64,000 nt of DNA from Microbacterium sp. Nx66 (lineage in GTDB: Bacteria > Actinomycetota > Actinomycetes > Actinomycetales > Microbacteriaceae), in NCBI RefSeq assembly GCF_904066215.1, contig NZ_LR880474.1:2666001-2730000 (forward strand), given 5' to 3'. Of this stretch, positions 52,847-61,527 are shown piece after piece. How positions within the stretch are numbered: position 1 is the stretch's first letter; each line of letters starts with the position of its first letter. The position numbers and the translations under genes were made by a program. The notes under the pieces were generated by a model. That model was not told the origin of the DNA. It worked only from the letters and a program-made list of their open reading frames with translations, and searched no databases.

Positions 52847-53278
52847 ATGAGCGACGTATGGAGCAGCATCGCCGAGGAGTTCCTGCACCTCTATCCGCGC
52901 GGACGACGACTGCTCGCGGTCGCCGGCGCGGATGCCGAGCGCTCCCGCGCAGCCGCGGACGACCTCGCGACAGCCTTGACCACGGCGGGCCAGACCGTCG
53001 AGCGTGCGCACACCGCTGACGGGGACGAAGCCGCCCTCCGCGCCGACGTGGTGGGCCCCTTCCGCGCCACGGACAGCGGAGCTGTGCTCCTCGTGTCCGG
53101 CCCTGGCCCGATCGTGGCTCCGAGTACGCGCGGGATGTGGAACTACGTCCTCTGGCAGCTCGCGGGAGACGAGCCCCCGCACACCGCGGCGAACGCCCTG
53201 GTCGACGTGACCGATCCGGCCCATCCCACCCGGCGTTTCGCCGACTACTGCGCAGTCCCCTCCTCGTTCGAGACCTGA
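52847..53278 (+). CDS. Hypothetical protein resembling a kinase with lost P-loop
   Basis: 143 aa. The start RGRRLLAVAGADAERSRAAADDLATAL resembles the nucleotide-binding strand and helix of uridine-kinase-like proteins, but the P-loop G-x4-GK(S/T) is replaced by GADAERS, so ATP binding by that motif is unlikely. The rest, AVLLVSGPGPIVAPSTRGMWNYVLWQL, looks like the second half of such a Rossmann-like fold. Context gives no function. Convergent with the Lrp-family gene, 16 bases between stops. Confidence 0.65.
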   Translation: MSDVWSSIAEEFLHLYPRGRRLLAVAGADAERSRAAADDLATALTTAGQTVERAHTADGDEAALRADVVGPFRATDSGAVLLVSGPGPIVAPSTRGMWNYVLWQLAGDEPPHTAANALVDVTDPAHPTRRFADYCAVPSSFET

Positions 53279-53294
53279 GTCGCCGCCCGCCGAC

Positions 53295-53804
53295 TCAGTG
53301 GAACGACGCGGCGACCGAGTTGCGGTGGTAATCGAACACGATGCTCGTGCGGGTCGACGCCACGCTGCTCTGCGCGGACAGGTGCTCGAGCACGAACTCG
53401 CGCATCTCCGAGGAGTCGGCGACGGCGATGTGCAGGAGGAAGTCGTCGTCACCGCCGAGGAAGAACACCTGGATCACCTGCGGCAGCGCGCGCACCCGAT
53501 CGGCGAACTCGACGATGCTCTCCCGTCGGGCGGCCGGACGCAGGCTGACGCCGATGATCGCCTGGAGTCCGGCGCCGAGCTCGCGTTCGTCGACGCTCGC
53601 ATGGAAGCCGGTGATGACCCCGCGCTCGATCAGCCCGCGCAGCCGTGCGTGCGCCGTCGACGGCGCGACTCCCAGTCGCCCGGCGAGTTCCGCGTTCGTC
53701 ATCCTCCCGTCGGCGGTGAGGAGCTGCACGATCCGCGCGTCGATGGGGTCGAGGGCGGGCGCCCGAACGCTGTTCGGCTCGGACGACGCGGAGGCGGTGG
53801 TCAT
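53295..53804 (-). CDS. Lrp/AsnC-family regulator divergent from ald
   Basis: 169 aa from ATG at 53804 (ATG at 53813 also possible). N-terminal HTH (LDPIDARIVQLLTADGRMTNAELAGRLGVAPSTAHARL) and C-terminal RAM ligand-binding domain (RALPQVIQVFFLGGDDDFLLHIAVADSSEMREFVLEHLS). It is divergent from alanine dehydrogenase, the arrangement known for AldR in mycobacteria, where the Lrp-type protein controls ald in response to alanine. Confidence 0.9.
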   Translation of the reverse strand: MTTASASSEPNSVRAPALDPIDARIVQLLTADGRMTNAELAGRLGVAPSTAHARLRGLIERGVITGFHASVDERELGAGLQAIIGVSLRPAARRESIVEFADRVRALPQVIQVFFLGGDDDFLLHIAVADSSEMREFVLEHLSAQSSVASTRTSIVFDYHRNSVAASFH

Positions 53805-53919
53805 ACGAAGCATTATTCAGGATCCGACCCGTCGCCGAAGACTCTTCACTCATTCTGTCCATCTCGCGACGTTTCTGCGATCCTTGTCTGCACCCTGCGC
53901 CCCGACACCTGGAGGATCG

Positions 53920-55014
53920 ATGAAGATCGGCGTCCCGACCGAAGTCAAGAACAACGAGAACCGCGTCGCCCTCACCCCGGCCGGCGCCGATCGGCTCGTG
54001 CGGGAGGGACACCGCGTGCTCGTGCAGTCGGGTGCCGGCATCGGATCGAGCATCGACGACGACGCGTACCGCGCGGCTGGTGCGGAGATCGTGGACACCG
54101 CCGCCGACGCCTGGGGAGAGGCCGACCTGCTCATCAAGGTCAAGGAACCCGTCGCCGAGGAGTACGGCTTCCTCCGACCCGACCTCACGCTCTTCACCTA
54201 CCTCCACCTCGCGGCGGACCGTCCGCTGACCGAGGCCCTCGTCGCAGCCGGCACGACCGCCGTCGCCTACGAGACCGTGCAGCTGCCCGACCGCACGCTG
54301 CCCCTGCTCGTGCCGATGAGCGAGATCGCCGGTCGCCTGTCCGTCATCATGGGCTCCCACTCGCTGCTGCGCTCGCAGGGCGGCCGCGGCATGCTGCTGG
54401 GCGGCATCGCCGGTACTCCCCGGGCCAAGACCGTGGTCATCGGCGGTGGCGTCGCCGGAGAGCACGCGGCCGCGAACGCGCTCGGACTCGGATCGAAGGT
54501 CACCGTCGTCGACGTGGCGCTCCCCCGGCTGCGCGAGCTCGAGCACCGCTACGGCGGCGCTCTGGAGACCCGGGCATCGAGCCGCTACGACATCGCCGAG
54601 GAGCTGACGTCGGCGGATCTCGTCATCGGCTCGGTCCTCATCCCCGGTGCCGCGGCCCCCAAGCTGGTGACCGACGACATGGTCGCCGCCATGAAGCCGG
54701 GGTCCGTGCTCGTCGACATCGCGATCGACCAGGGCGGCTGCTTCGAGGGCTCCCGTCCGACCACGCACGACGACCCGACCTTCGCGGTGCACGACTCGAT
54801 CTACTACTGCGTCGCGAACATGCCGGGAGCCGTTCCGACGACCGCGACCCGGGCGCTGACGAACGCCACTCTCCCCTACGTCTCGGCCATCGCCGCCAAG
54901 GGCTGGGAGCGGGCGGCCTCCGACGACGCTGCCCTCGCGAAGGGGCTCAACGTGCAGAGCGGGCGCATCACGCTGGACGCCGTCGCGCAGGCCCACGGCC
55001 TCTCCACCGACTGA
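53920..55014 (+). CDS. ald: Alanine dehydrogenase
   Basis: 364 aa from ATG at 53920, preceded by GGAGG. It interconverts L-alanine and pyruvate plus ammonia with NAD. Pyruvate-binding [10 protein letters not shown], the catalytic His in TYLHLA, the NAD motif [10 protein letters not shown] and [19 protein letters not shown] are conserved. Length is near the usual 371. Probably controlled by the divergent Lrp-type regulator through the 115-bp intergenic region. Confidence 0.96.
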   Translation: MKIGVPTEVKNNENRVALTPAGADRLVREGHRVLVQSGAGIGSSIDDDAYRAAGAEIVDTAADAWGEADLLIKVKEPVAEEYGFLRPDLTLFTYLHLAADRPLTEALVAAGTTAVAYETVQLPDRTLPLLVPMSEIAGRLSVIMGSHSLLRSQGGRGMLLGGIAGTPRAKTVVIGGGVAGEHAAANALGLGSKVTVVDVALPRLRELEHRYGGALETRASSRYDIAEELTSADLVIGSVLIPGAAAPKLVTDDMVAAMKPGSVLVDIAIDQGGCFEGSRPTTHDDPTFAVHDSIYYCVANMPGAVPTTATRALTNATLPYVSAIAAKGWERAASDDAALAKGLNVQSGRITLDAVAQAHGLSTD

Positions 55015-55095
55015 CCTGTCGAACCCGAAAGAACCTCGGATCTTGGCGGCATCCCACACCTCATCCGCCGCATCGACCCGAGTACGCTCGTAACC

Positions 55096-56325
55096 GTGAC
55101 CGAACGCGCTCCTCTCTCCCGCAAGCTGTCCGCCATCGCCGAGTCCGCGACCCTCAAGGTCGACGCCAAGGCCAAGGCCCTCAAGGCCGAGGGCAAGCCC
55201 GTCATCTCGTATGCCGCGGGCGAGCCCGACTTCGCCACCCCCCAGTTCATCGTGGACGCGGCGGCTGAGGCGCTGGCCGACCCGGCGAGCTATCGCTACA
55301 CCCCTGCTCCCGGCCTCCCGGCGCTCCGCGAGGCGATCGCCGCAAAGACGCTCCGCGACTCCGGACTCGAGGTCTCCCCCGGTCAGGTCATCGTCACCAA
55401 CGGCGGCAAGCAGTCGGTGTACCAGGCGTTCCAGGCGGTCGTGAACCCGGGCGACGAGGTGCTGCTGCCCGCGCCGTACTGGACCACGTACCCCGAGGCG
55501 ATCCGTCTCGCCGACGGCACCCCGGTCGAGGTCTTCGCGGGCGCCGACCAGGAGTACAAGGTCACCGTCGAGCAGCTCGAGGCCGCCCGGACCGACCGCA
55601 CCACCGTCCTCGTCTTCGTGTCGCCGTCGAACCCCACCGGTTCCGTGTACACGGCCGAGGAGACGAAGGCCATCGGCGAGTGGGCCGTGGAGCACGGCAT
55701 CTGGATCATCAGCGACGAGATCTACCAGAACCTCACCTACCCTTCGACGGGCTCAGGGACCGCGGTGACGGCGACCTCGATCGTGGATGCCGTGCCGGAG
55801 GCCGCGAACCAGACGATCCTCGTCAACGGCGTGGCCAAGACCTATGCCATGACCGGCTGGCGCGTGGGCTGGATGGTGGGCCCGGCCGACGCCATCAAGA
55901 TCGCCGGCAACCTGCAGTCGCACCTCACGAGCAACGTCAACAACGTCGCACAGAAGGCGGCGATCGCGGCGCTCAACGGTCCGCAGGACGAGGCCGAGAA
56001 GATGCGCGAGGCCTTCGACCGCCGCCGTCAGCTCATCGTGTCGGAGCTGTCGAAGATCGACGGACTGGTGGTGCCGAACCCGCTCGGCGCGTTCTACGTC
56101 TACCCCGATGTGCAGGGCCTGCTCGGCCGCACCTGGGGCGGCGTGACCCCGACGACGTCCCTCGAGCTCGCCGACCTCATCCTCGACCAGGCCGAGGTCG
56201 CCGTCGTCCCCGGAGAGGCGTTCGGTCCGTCCGGCTACATCCGCATGTCGTACGCGCTCGGCGACGACCAGCTCCTCGAGGGCGTGCAGCGCCTCCAGCG
56301 CCTGTTCTCCTCCTCTTCCTCCTGA
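55096..56325 (+). CDS. aspC: Class I aminotransferase, aspartate aminotransferase type
   Basis: 409 aa from GTG at 55096. Fold-type I subgroup I-gamma: [48 protein letters not shown], then DEIYQNLTY and the PLP lysine in [16 protein letters not shown] (Lys248). Probably transfers amino groups between aspartate and 2-oxoglutarate. Immediately after DEIYQNLTY, residues 216-222 (PSTGSGT) are encoded by a copy of the family D intergenic repeat, in frame. In other actinobacteria this gene lies next to secE; here it is 38 kb away. Confidence 0.93.
   Translation: MTERAPLSRKLSAIAESATLKVDAKAKALKAEGKPVISYAAGEPDFATPQFIVDAAAEALADPASYRYTPAPGLPALREAIAAKTLRDSGLEVSPGQVIVTNGGKQSVYQAFQAVVNPGDEVLLPAPYWTTYPEAIRLADGTPVEVFAGADQEYKVTVEQLEAARTDRTTVLVFVSPSNPTGSVYTAEETKAIGEWAVEHGIWIISDEIYQNLTYPSTGSGTAVTATSIVDAVPEAANQTILVNGVAKTYAMTGWRVGWMVGPADAIKIAGNLQSHLTSNVNNVAQKAAIAALNGPQDEAEKMREAFDRRRQLIVSELSKIDGLVVPNPLGAFYVYPDVQGLLGRTWGGVTPTTSLELADLILDQAEVAVVPGEAFGPSGYIRMSYALGDDQLLEGVQRLQRLFSSSSS
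55740..55761 (+). repeat. Family D repeat copy inside the aminotransferase gene
   Basis: CCTTCGACGGGCTCAGGGAC (55741-55760), flanked by C on both sides, matches the repeat at 15331 except for two bases. It encodes residues 216-222 without disturbing the frame. Confidence 0.85.
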
Positions 56326-56408
56326 CCCCGAGACCCCGCTTTACCGCCGGGACCCCCTCGTACCTGCGCAGGTAGGAGGGGGTCTCGGCGTGAACCCGGG
56401 GTCTCGGG
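56326..56408. repeat. Palindromic repeat, family B copy 2, filling a convergent gene gap
   Basis: Outer arms CCCCGAGACCCCG (56326-56338) and CGGGGTCTCGGG (56397-56408) are complementary. The inner hairpin GACCCCCTC-GTACCTGCGCAGGTA-GGAGGGGGTC occupies 56351-56384. The element begins on the base after the aminotransferase stop and ends on the base before the VOC-protein stop, so it is positioned as a bidirectional terminator. Confidence 0.85.
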
Positions 56409-56810
56409 TCAGTCTTCGGGGTGGAAGCCGATCAGCCAGCGGATGCCGTAGCGGTCGACGAGGGTGCCGTCGACATCTCCCCACGGGCGCTGCTGCAGCG
56501 GATCGATGACGCGGCCGCCGCCGGAAAGCTCGTCGTACCAGCGGGTCAGCGTTCCGGGGTCGGCTGTGCCGAGGAGCGAGAGGAACATCCCGCTCATCTG
56601 GACGGCATCGTCATCGGCTCCCGCGTCCGCTCCGGCGAGTTCGACCGGACCGCCGAGCTGCCCGTGTGCGACCGCGTCGCCTGGGCCGTCGTGACGGCCG
56701 GCGCTCGCGTAGTCCATCAACTGGAGCTCACCGCCGAACACATCGCGGTAATGGCCGAGTGCTTCGGCGGCGTTGCCGGGGAACAGCAGGTACGGGATCA
56801 GTCCGCTCAT
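56409..56810 (-). CDS. VOC-family protein (PhnB/glyoxalase-like)
   Basis: 133 aa from ATG at 56810. Starts SGLIPYLLFPGNAAEALGHYRDVFGGEL and ends WGDVDGTLVDRYGIRWLIGF, the pattern of PhnB-like vicinal-oxygen-chelate proteins with duplicated beta-alpha-beta-beta-beta units. Metal ligands and substrate cannot be assigned. Convergent with the aminotransferase gene. Confidence 0.85.
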   Translation of the reverse strand: MSGLIPYLLFPGNAAEALGHYRDVFGGELQLMDYASAGRHDGPGDAVAHGQLGGPVELAGADAGADDDAVQMSGMFLSLLGTADPGTLTRWYDELSGGGRVIDPLQQRPWGDVDGTLVDRYGIRWLIGFHPED

Positions 56811-56858
56811 CCCGCGAGCGTAGTCCGCGGCGGCTCCGGTCACCACCTGCCGAGAACG

Positions 56859-56894
56859 ACGGACGGCCGCCACCCGGAGGTGACGGCCGTCCGT
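56859..56894 (-). terminator. Terminator downstream of the GntP-type symporter
   Basis: 11-bp perfect stem (ACGGACGGCCG at 56859-56869 with 56884-56894) directly after the symporter stop on the minus strand. Confidence 0.7.
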
Positions 56895-56904
56895 GCGAGC
56901 GCGG

Positions 56905-58326
56905 TCAGGAGACCGGGATCACCGCGTACAGCACCCAGGTCAGCACGAATCCGGAGACCCCGAGCACCGTCGTCAGAGGCGTCCACGTGCGCAGGCCGTC
57001 CTTGACCGAGAGACCCAGGTACCGCGTGACCACCCAGAAGCCGGAGTCGTTCACGTGGCTGAGGCCGAGGCCGCCGTACCCGATGGCGACCGCGAGCAGC
57101 GCGGTGTGCACGGTGTCGAGTCCCATCGCGGAGACCGAGGGCAGGAGGAGGCCCGCGGTCGTCGCGATCGCGACGGTGGCCGACCCCTGAGCCGCACGCA
57201 TGATGAGCGAGATGAGGAAGGCCGCGAGCAGCAGGGGCATCCCGCTGGAGGCGAGCACCTCGGCGACCGCGCTGCCGATCCCGGTCTCGGTGAGGACGCG
57301 GCCGAAGGCGCCACCGGCACCGGTGACGAGGATGATGACCGCAGCGGCCGGCAGCGCCGACTCCATGACCTCGCCGAGGTGCGCAGCCGACCAGCCGCGG
57401 CGCACGCCGAGCAGGTACATCGCGGCGGCGATCGCGACCATGAGCGCGAAGATCGGCTGGCCGACCATGCTGAGGAATCCGTTCCAGAACGTGCCCGCCT
57501 CGAACAGCGGCGCCACGGCGGTGCCGAGCATGATGAGCACGAGCGGCAGGAGGATGAGGCCGAGGACCGTGCCGGCGCCCGGCGCCTTCTCGCCCTCGCC
57601 GAGTCCGCCGGTGAGCGTCGACTTCTCCGTGCCGAAGTTGTCGTACATCTCCTTGGTGGCGGCGAGCATCGCGAACTCACGGGTGTTGATCCACTTCGCC
57701 ACGAGGTAGGACAGGACCGCGAGCGGCACGGAGATCGCGAGCGCGAAGATCGTCACCCAGCCGATGTCGGCGCCGAGGATCGCGGACCCGCCGACGATGC
57801 CCGGGTGCGGGGGCACCGCGACGTGCACGGCGAGCATGATGCCGGCGACCGGGAGACCGAACTTGATCGGGTTGAGACCGGCCACCTTCGAGAAGGCGAA
57901 CACGATGGGGATGAGGATGATGAAGCCGGCGTCGAAGAACACCGGGATCGCCAGGATGCCGGCGGCGATGACGAGCGCGATGCCGACGCGCTTCGGGCCC
58001 AGCCAGCCGGTGAAGCGCCCCGCGAGCGACTCGGCACCGCCGGACAGCTCGATGATCTTGCCGAGCATCGACCCGAGGGCGACGAGTACCGCGACCGAGC
58101 CGAGGGTGCCGCCGACACCGGCGATGATCGCCTGGATGACGCCGAGCTGCTCAGGGGTGTCGCCGTCGGCGGGGATCGTGGTCAGCGGCAGGCCTGCCGC
58201 GATGCCGACGATGATCGATACGAGGATGAGGGCGTAGAACGCCTGCATCTTGAACCGGATGATGAGCAGGAGCAGCAGGCCGAGGCCCGCCAGGCCGATC
58301 AGGATGAGGATCGGAAGAGGAAGCAT
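56905..58326 (-). CDS. GntP-family gluconate/acid-sugar:H+ symporter
   Basis: 473 aa with about 12-13 hydrophobic segments. The segments AIPVFFDAGFIILIPIVFAFSK and HVAVPPHPGIVGGSAILGAD, and SATVAIATTAGLLLPS near the C-terminus, are GntP signatures. GntP relatives import gluconate, fructuronate and four-carbon aldonic acids. Last gene of the module with the dehydrogenase and kinase, 39 bp downstream. Threonate, erythronate or a similar acid is the likely substrate. Confidence 0.9.
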   Translation of the reverse strand: MLPLPILILIGLAGLGLLLLLIIRFKMQAFYALILVSIIVGIAAGLPLTTIPADGDTPEQLGVIQAIIAGVGGTLGSVAVLVALGSMLGKIIELSGGAESLAGRFTGWLGPKRVGIALVIAAGILAIPVFFDAGFIILIPIVFAFSKVAGLNPIKFGLPVAGIMLAVHVAVPPHPGIVGGSAILGADIGWVTIFALAISVPLAVLSYLVAKWINTREFAMLAATKEMYDNFGTEKSTLTGGLGEGEKAPGAGTVLGLILLPLVLIMLGTAVAPLFEAGTFWNGFLSMVGQPIFALMVAIAAAMYLLGVRRGWSAAHLGEVMESALPAAAVIILVTGAGGAFGRVLTETGIGSAVAEVLASSGMPLLLAAFLISLIMRAAQGSATVAIATTAGLLLPSVSAMGLDTVHTALLAVAIGYGGLGLSHVNDSGFWVVTRYLGLSVKDGLRTWTPLTTVLGVSGFVLTWVLYAVIPVS

Positions 58327-58365
58327 CTCTGGATCTCTTCTTTCAGTGAGGGCGCGACGTCGCGC

Positions 58366-59256
58366 TCAGGACAGTCGTTCGGGTGCGACGACGCGGATGA
58401 CGGCGGAGTCGTCCAGAGCGCCGAGGCCCTGCGCTTCGCCGAGGAGGAACAGCTGCTCGGCCGCGGCGGCGACCGGCGTGGACAGGTGCGCACGGCGCGC
58501 GGCGTCGCCGACGATGCCGAGGTCCTTGACGAAGATGTCGAGGCGGCTGAGCACCTCCGCGCCGTCCTCGTCGTACGCCTGCAGGGCGCGCGGGCCGCGG
58601 TTGCCGAGCATGAAGGAGTTGGCAGCCCCGGCGGTCAGCGCGTCGAGTGTGCGGGCGCGGTCCAGGCCGAGGGCGTCCGCGAGGGCGAGCGCTTCCGCGG
58701 CCGCGGCGATGTGCACGCCGCAGAGGAGCTGGTTGACGGTCTTCAGCGCCTGGCCGTCGCCGGGCTTGTCGCCGACGATGGACAGCGTGGAGGCGAGCTG
58801 GTCGAGCACCGGGCGCGCCGTCTCCAGAGCGCTCGGGGTGGCGCCGACGACGATGAGGAGGTCGCCCTCCCCCGCCCGGACCGGACCGCCGGAGAGCGGG
58901 GCGTCCACGAGCTGCGCACCGTGCGCGGCGAGCTGGGTGGCGATCGCGTCGATGCCGTCCGTCCCCACCGTGCTGGTGAGGATCACGACCGCACCCTCGG
59001 CGAGGTGCGGGGCGAGCCCGTCCTCACCGAAGAGCAGCGCCTCGAGCTGCGCACCGGTCCGGACGGCGACGAGCACCGCGTCCGCACCGTCCACGGCGTC
59101 GGCTGCGGACGATGCCGGCGTCACGCCCGCCTCCGCCGCGAGAGCGATGCGTTCGGCGGCGATGTCGAAGCCGCGCACGTCGAAGCGCTCGGCGAGGCGG
59201 GTGGCCATCGGCAGCCCCATGGCGCCGAGTCCGATGACAGCGACGGTGGATGTCAT
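58366..59256 (-). CDS. ltnD: NAD-dependent beta-hydroxyacid dehydrogenase, LtnD-like
   Basis: 296 aa from ATG at 59256, overlapping the kinase by four bases (ATGA). Rossmann motif VAVIGLGAMGLPMA, substrate loop DAPLSGGPVRAGEGDLLI and the catalytic lysine region GDGQALKTVNQLLCGVH. Such enzymes oxidise L-threonate or D-erythronate at C2 before phosphorylation by the kinase next door. The 3-hydroxyisobutyrate dehydrogenase family is broad, so the exact substrate is inferred from the kinase. Confidence 0.83.
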   Translation of the reverse strand: MTSTVAVIGLGAMGLPMATRLAERFDVRGFDIAAERIALAAEAGVTPASSAADAVDGADAVLVAVRTGAQLEALLFGEDGLAPHLAEGAVVILTSTVGTDGIDAIATQLAAHGAQLVDAPLSGGPVRAGEGDLLIVVGATPSALETARPVLDQLASTLSIVGDKPGDGQALKTVNQLLCGVHIAAAAEALALADALGLDRARTLDALTAGAANSFMLGNRGPRALQAYDEDGAEVLSRLDIFVKDLGIVGDAARRAHLSTPVAAAAEQLFLLGEAQGLGALDDSAVIRVVAPERLS

Positions 59257-60680
59257 GAGTGTCCTTCCGGGTTGTTTCCATCGTCGCCTGCGAGAGTGGC
59301 GACGACGGTGACGAGGGAGTCCGCGTCGCCGACGTTGCCGGCGAACACGACGTACGGGATGCCGACCGCGGGGCCGGTCTCCGGCTGCCACAGCGACACG
59401 AGGCCGGGCAGCATGGGGCCGAGCACGGTGGCCCGGCGGATCTCGAGCGCTTCACTGGCGACGTCGCTCGACGTGATGCCGCCCTTCGCGATGACGAAGC
59501 GGGGCGGCGCGATGGCGAGCACTCGACGCACGAGGTCGACCACTCCGCTGGAGATGCGGCGGGCGATCGCGAGGCTCTCGTCACCGTCGGCGCCGGTGAC
59601 GAGTTCGCGGGTGGTGTGCACGATCACGGTACCCGTGGCGAGGGCGTCGGCGACCGCGTGCGCCTGCGTCTCGAGGTGGGTCTCGCGCTCGGGGCCGATG
59701 AGGGCGCGCACGTCGAGCTCGATCGTGCGGGTGTTCGGTCGAGCTGCCGTGAGGGCCTCGAGCTGGGCGGTGGTGAGCGGCACGTGGCTTCCGACGACCA
59801 CGAGACCGCCGCGGTCGTGCGCGAAGGGGATGTCGTCCGCGCGCACCGGCTCGGCGATCTCCTGCCCGATGTGCGCGCGCACGTAGGGCGGGCCGACCCG
59901 GAGGAGCACGTCGCGGTCCCGCAGACGGTGCAGTGCGAGCGCGACCACACGCATATCGGACTCCTCGACCACGTCGACCGCGACGACCGTGCCGTCGGTC
60001 AGGGGTGCGAGGAAGCCGGCCACGGCGTCCACGCCCGCGCGGATGGTGCGGATGTCGAGGCCCGCTACCGCGGACGCCGGGATGCGGCCACCCGTCTTCT
60101 CGGCGACCCAGTCGCGCAGGTCTGAGGACGCGTAGCCGAAGGTCGCATCGGCCGCGAAGGGGGTCTCGCCGACCGGAGTGGCCTCGCCGTCGGTCACCCA
60201 GTAGTGCACGGAGTCGACCGTGATCCGGCCGGCGTCGGGGAAGGCGGGCACGAGCAGGGTCAGCGCGGGGGCGCGACCGGTGCGGGAGCCGATCTCCGCG
60301 GAGAGGACGTCGGTCTCGAGCGGGAAGTGCCCGCGCAGCGTCGAGTCGCCGCGCGAGACGAACGTGACGCGCCGCCCCTGGGCCTCGGCGGCGGCGAGAG
60401 CCACGTCGACGATCTCGCGGTTGCGGGCGGCCGCGGCGTCTTCGTCGAGCGACCGGGTGTTCGTGAGCACGTATACCGCGGCGGCGCCGGTGGCGAGCGC
60501 CTCGTCCAGGTCGGCACGCTCCCACCGGGTGAGGACGGGGAGGTTCGCGACCGACTGCGTGCCGGTGGGGTCGTCGTCCAGGACGACCAGCACATCCGTG
60601 GGATCGACCTCTGCACGGACGTCGGCGGCGGTGACGGCGACAGGTGCAGGCAGGGGGGCCAGCAGGGCGTCGATGTGCAC
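59253..60680 (-). CDS. ltnK: Four-carbon acid sugar kinase (LtnK/OtnK, DUF1537)
   Basis: 475 aa from GTG at 60680, five bases after GAAGGAG; codons upstream run across the operator. The N-terminal domain has VLVVLDDDPTGTQSVANLPVLTRW (DDPTG motif) and SRGDSTLRGHFPLE, and the C-terminal ATP-binding domain has FVIAKGGITSSDVASEAL. It phosphorylates 2-oxo-tetronates (for example 2-oxotetronate 4-phosphate formation). First gene of the module, downstream of a 22-bp palindrome and a GntR gene. Confidence 0.88.
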   Translation of the reverse strand: MHIDALLAPLPAPVAVTAADVRAEVDPTDVLVVLDDDPTGTQSVANLPVLTRWERADLDEALATGAAAVYVLTNTRSLDEDAAAARNREIVDVALAAAEAQGRRVTFVSRGDSTLRGHFPLETDVLSAEIGSRTGRAPALTLLVPAFPDAGRITVDSVHYWVTDGEATPVGETPFAADATFGYASSDLRDWVAEKTGGRIPASAVAGLDIRTIRAGVDAVAGFLAPLTDGTVVAVDVVEESDMRVVALALHRLRDRDVLLRVGPPYVRAHIGQEIAEPVRADDIPFAHDRGGLVVVGSHVPLTTAQLEALTAARPNTRTIELDVRALIGPERETHLETQAHAVADALATGTVIVHTTRELVTGADGDESLAIARRISSGVVDLVRRVLAIAPPRFVIAKGGITSSDVASEALEIRRATVLGPMLPGLVSLWQPETGPAVGIPYVVFAGNVGDADSLVTVVATLAGDDGNNPEGHS

Positions 60681-60742
60681 ACGAACTCCTTCGTTCCGGG
60701 AGATGGTCCGTGGTGGGGGCCACGGACCAGGGGAATCTGCAT

Positions 60743-60764
60743 CGTTATCCGATATCAGATAACG
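60743..60764. promoter_or_regulatory. GntR-type operator before the acid-sugar operon
   Basis: Palindrome CGTTATC-N-GATATC-N-GATAACG centred at 60753/60754, with one mismatched pair. It lies 63 bp upstream of the kinase start and 53 bp from the GntR stop. TATC/GATA repeats of this kind are bound by FadR-type GntR regulators, so the adjacent regulator is the candidate. Confidence 0.7.
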
Positions 60765-60816
60765 ACGAGCGTACCTCACGATCATCGCGGCTCCAAACCG
60801 ACGGGGAGCGCGCGGA

Positions 60817-61527
60817 TCAGCGACCGTGGACGAAGTGCAGCAGGTCGTCGCGGGTCTGGCGCATGTGACTGCGCATGGCCTGACGAGCGGCCGCGCCGGA
60901 GCCGGTCCGCATCGCCTCCAGCACCGCCGCATGCTCGGCCAGCGCGTGCTCGCGGATCTCCGGGATGGCGCTCGTCTCACTGCGGGTCGCCTGGAGCATC
61001 GTCGTGAGCGGACGCATCGAGGCGACGAGGATGCGGTTCTCCGCCGCGCGGATGATCACGTCGTGGAAGGCGAGGTCCGCCGCGACGAACGCATCCACGT
61101 CGGCCCGCTCGTGGGCCGCCTGCATCTCCTCGAGGAGTGCGGCCATCTCGGCGAGGTGCTCCTCGGTGCGCCGACCCGCCGCGAACTCCGCTGCTCCGGT
61201 CTCGAACATCATGCGCATCTCGAGCATCTCCAGCGACGAGCGCTCACGAGCGCCCGCGCTCTGGGCGTGCCGGACGACCGCGTCGAGGCCCGTCCACTCG
61301 TCGGTCGGCGCGATGCGGTGCCGGGTGCCCGGAACGGCGACGATCACGCCCTGCGCCTGCAGGAGACGGACACCCTCGCGCATCGTGAGACGGGAGACCC
61401 CGAACTGCTCCGCCAGCTCCCCCTCGGGAGGCAGCGGCTGCCCGGCCTCGAGCCGGCCCGCGATGATGGCGTCGAGCAGTCCGTCCACGACCGCCTGCGT
61501 CCGCGACACCCGCTCGACCTTCGTCAC
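60817..61527 (-). CDS. FadR-type GntR regulator of the acid-sugar module
   Basis: 236 aa from GTG at 61527, overlapping the murB stop by four bases (GTGA). Winged helix: GRLEAGQPLPPEGELAEQFGVSRLTMREGVRLLQAQGVI. The C-terminal all-helical FCD domain has LEMLEMRMMFETGAAEFAA, DLAFHDVIIRAAENRI and EHAAVLEAM with the metal-binding His/Asp pattern. Probably represses the kinase-dehydrogenase-symporter unit until an acid sugar binds. Its translation is coupled to the cell-wall gene murB, an odd pairing. Confidence 0.88.
   Translation of the reverse strand: MTKVERVSRTQAVVDGLLDAIIAGRLEAGQPLPPEGELAEQFGVSRLTMREGVRLLQAQGVIVAVPGTRHRIAPTDEWTGLDAVVRHAQSAGARERSSLEMLEMRMMFETGAAEFAAGRRTEEHLAEMAALLEEMQAAHERADVDAFVAADLAFHDVIIRAAENRILVASMRPLTTMLQATRSETSAIPEIREHALAEHAAVLEAMRTGSGAAARQAMRSHMRQTRDDLLHFVHGR

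Noticed and set aside
56893-59886. Open frame of nearly 1000 codons on the plus strand
   Set aside because: It is antisense to the GntP symporter, dehydrogenase and kinase, which have clear family motifs; composition is Arg/Asp/Glu/His-rich, typical of a shadow frame in high-GC DNA.
59253-60980. Longer acid-sugar kinase starting at 60980
   Set aside because: The extension crosses the operator palindrome and the end of the GntR gene; GTG at 60680 has a proper ribosome site.
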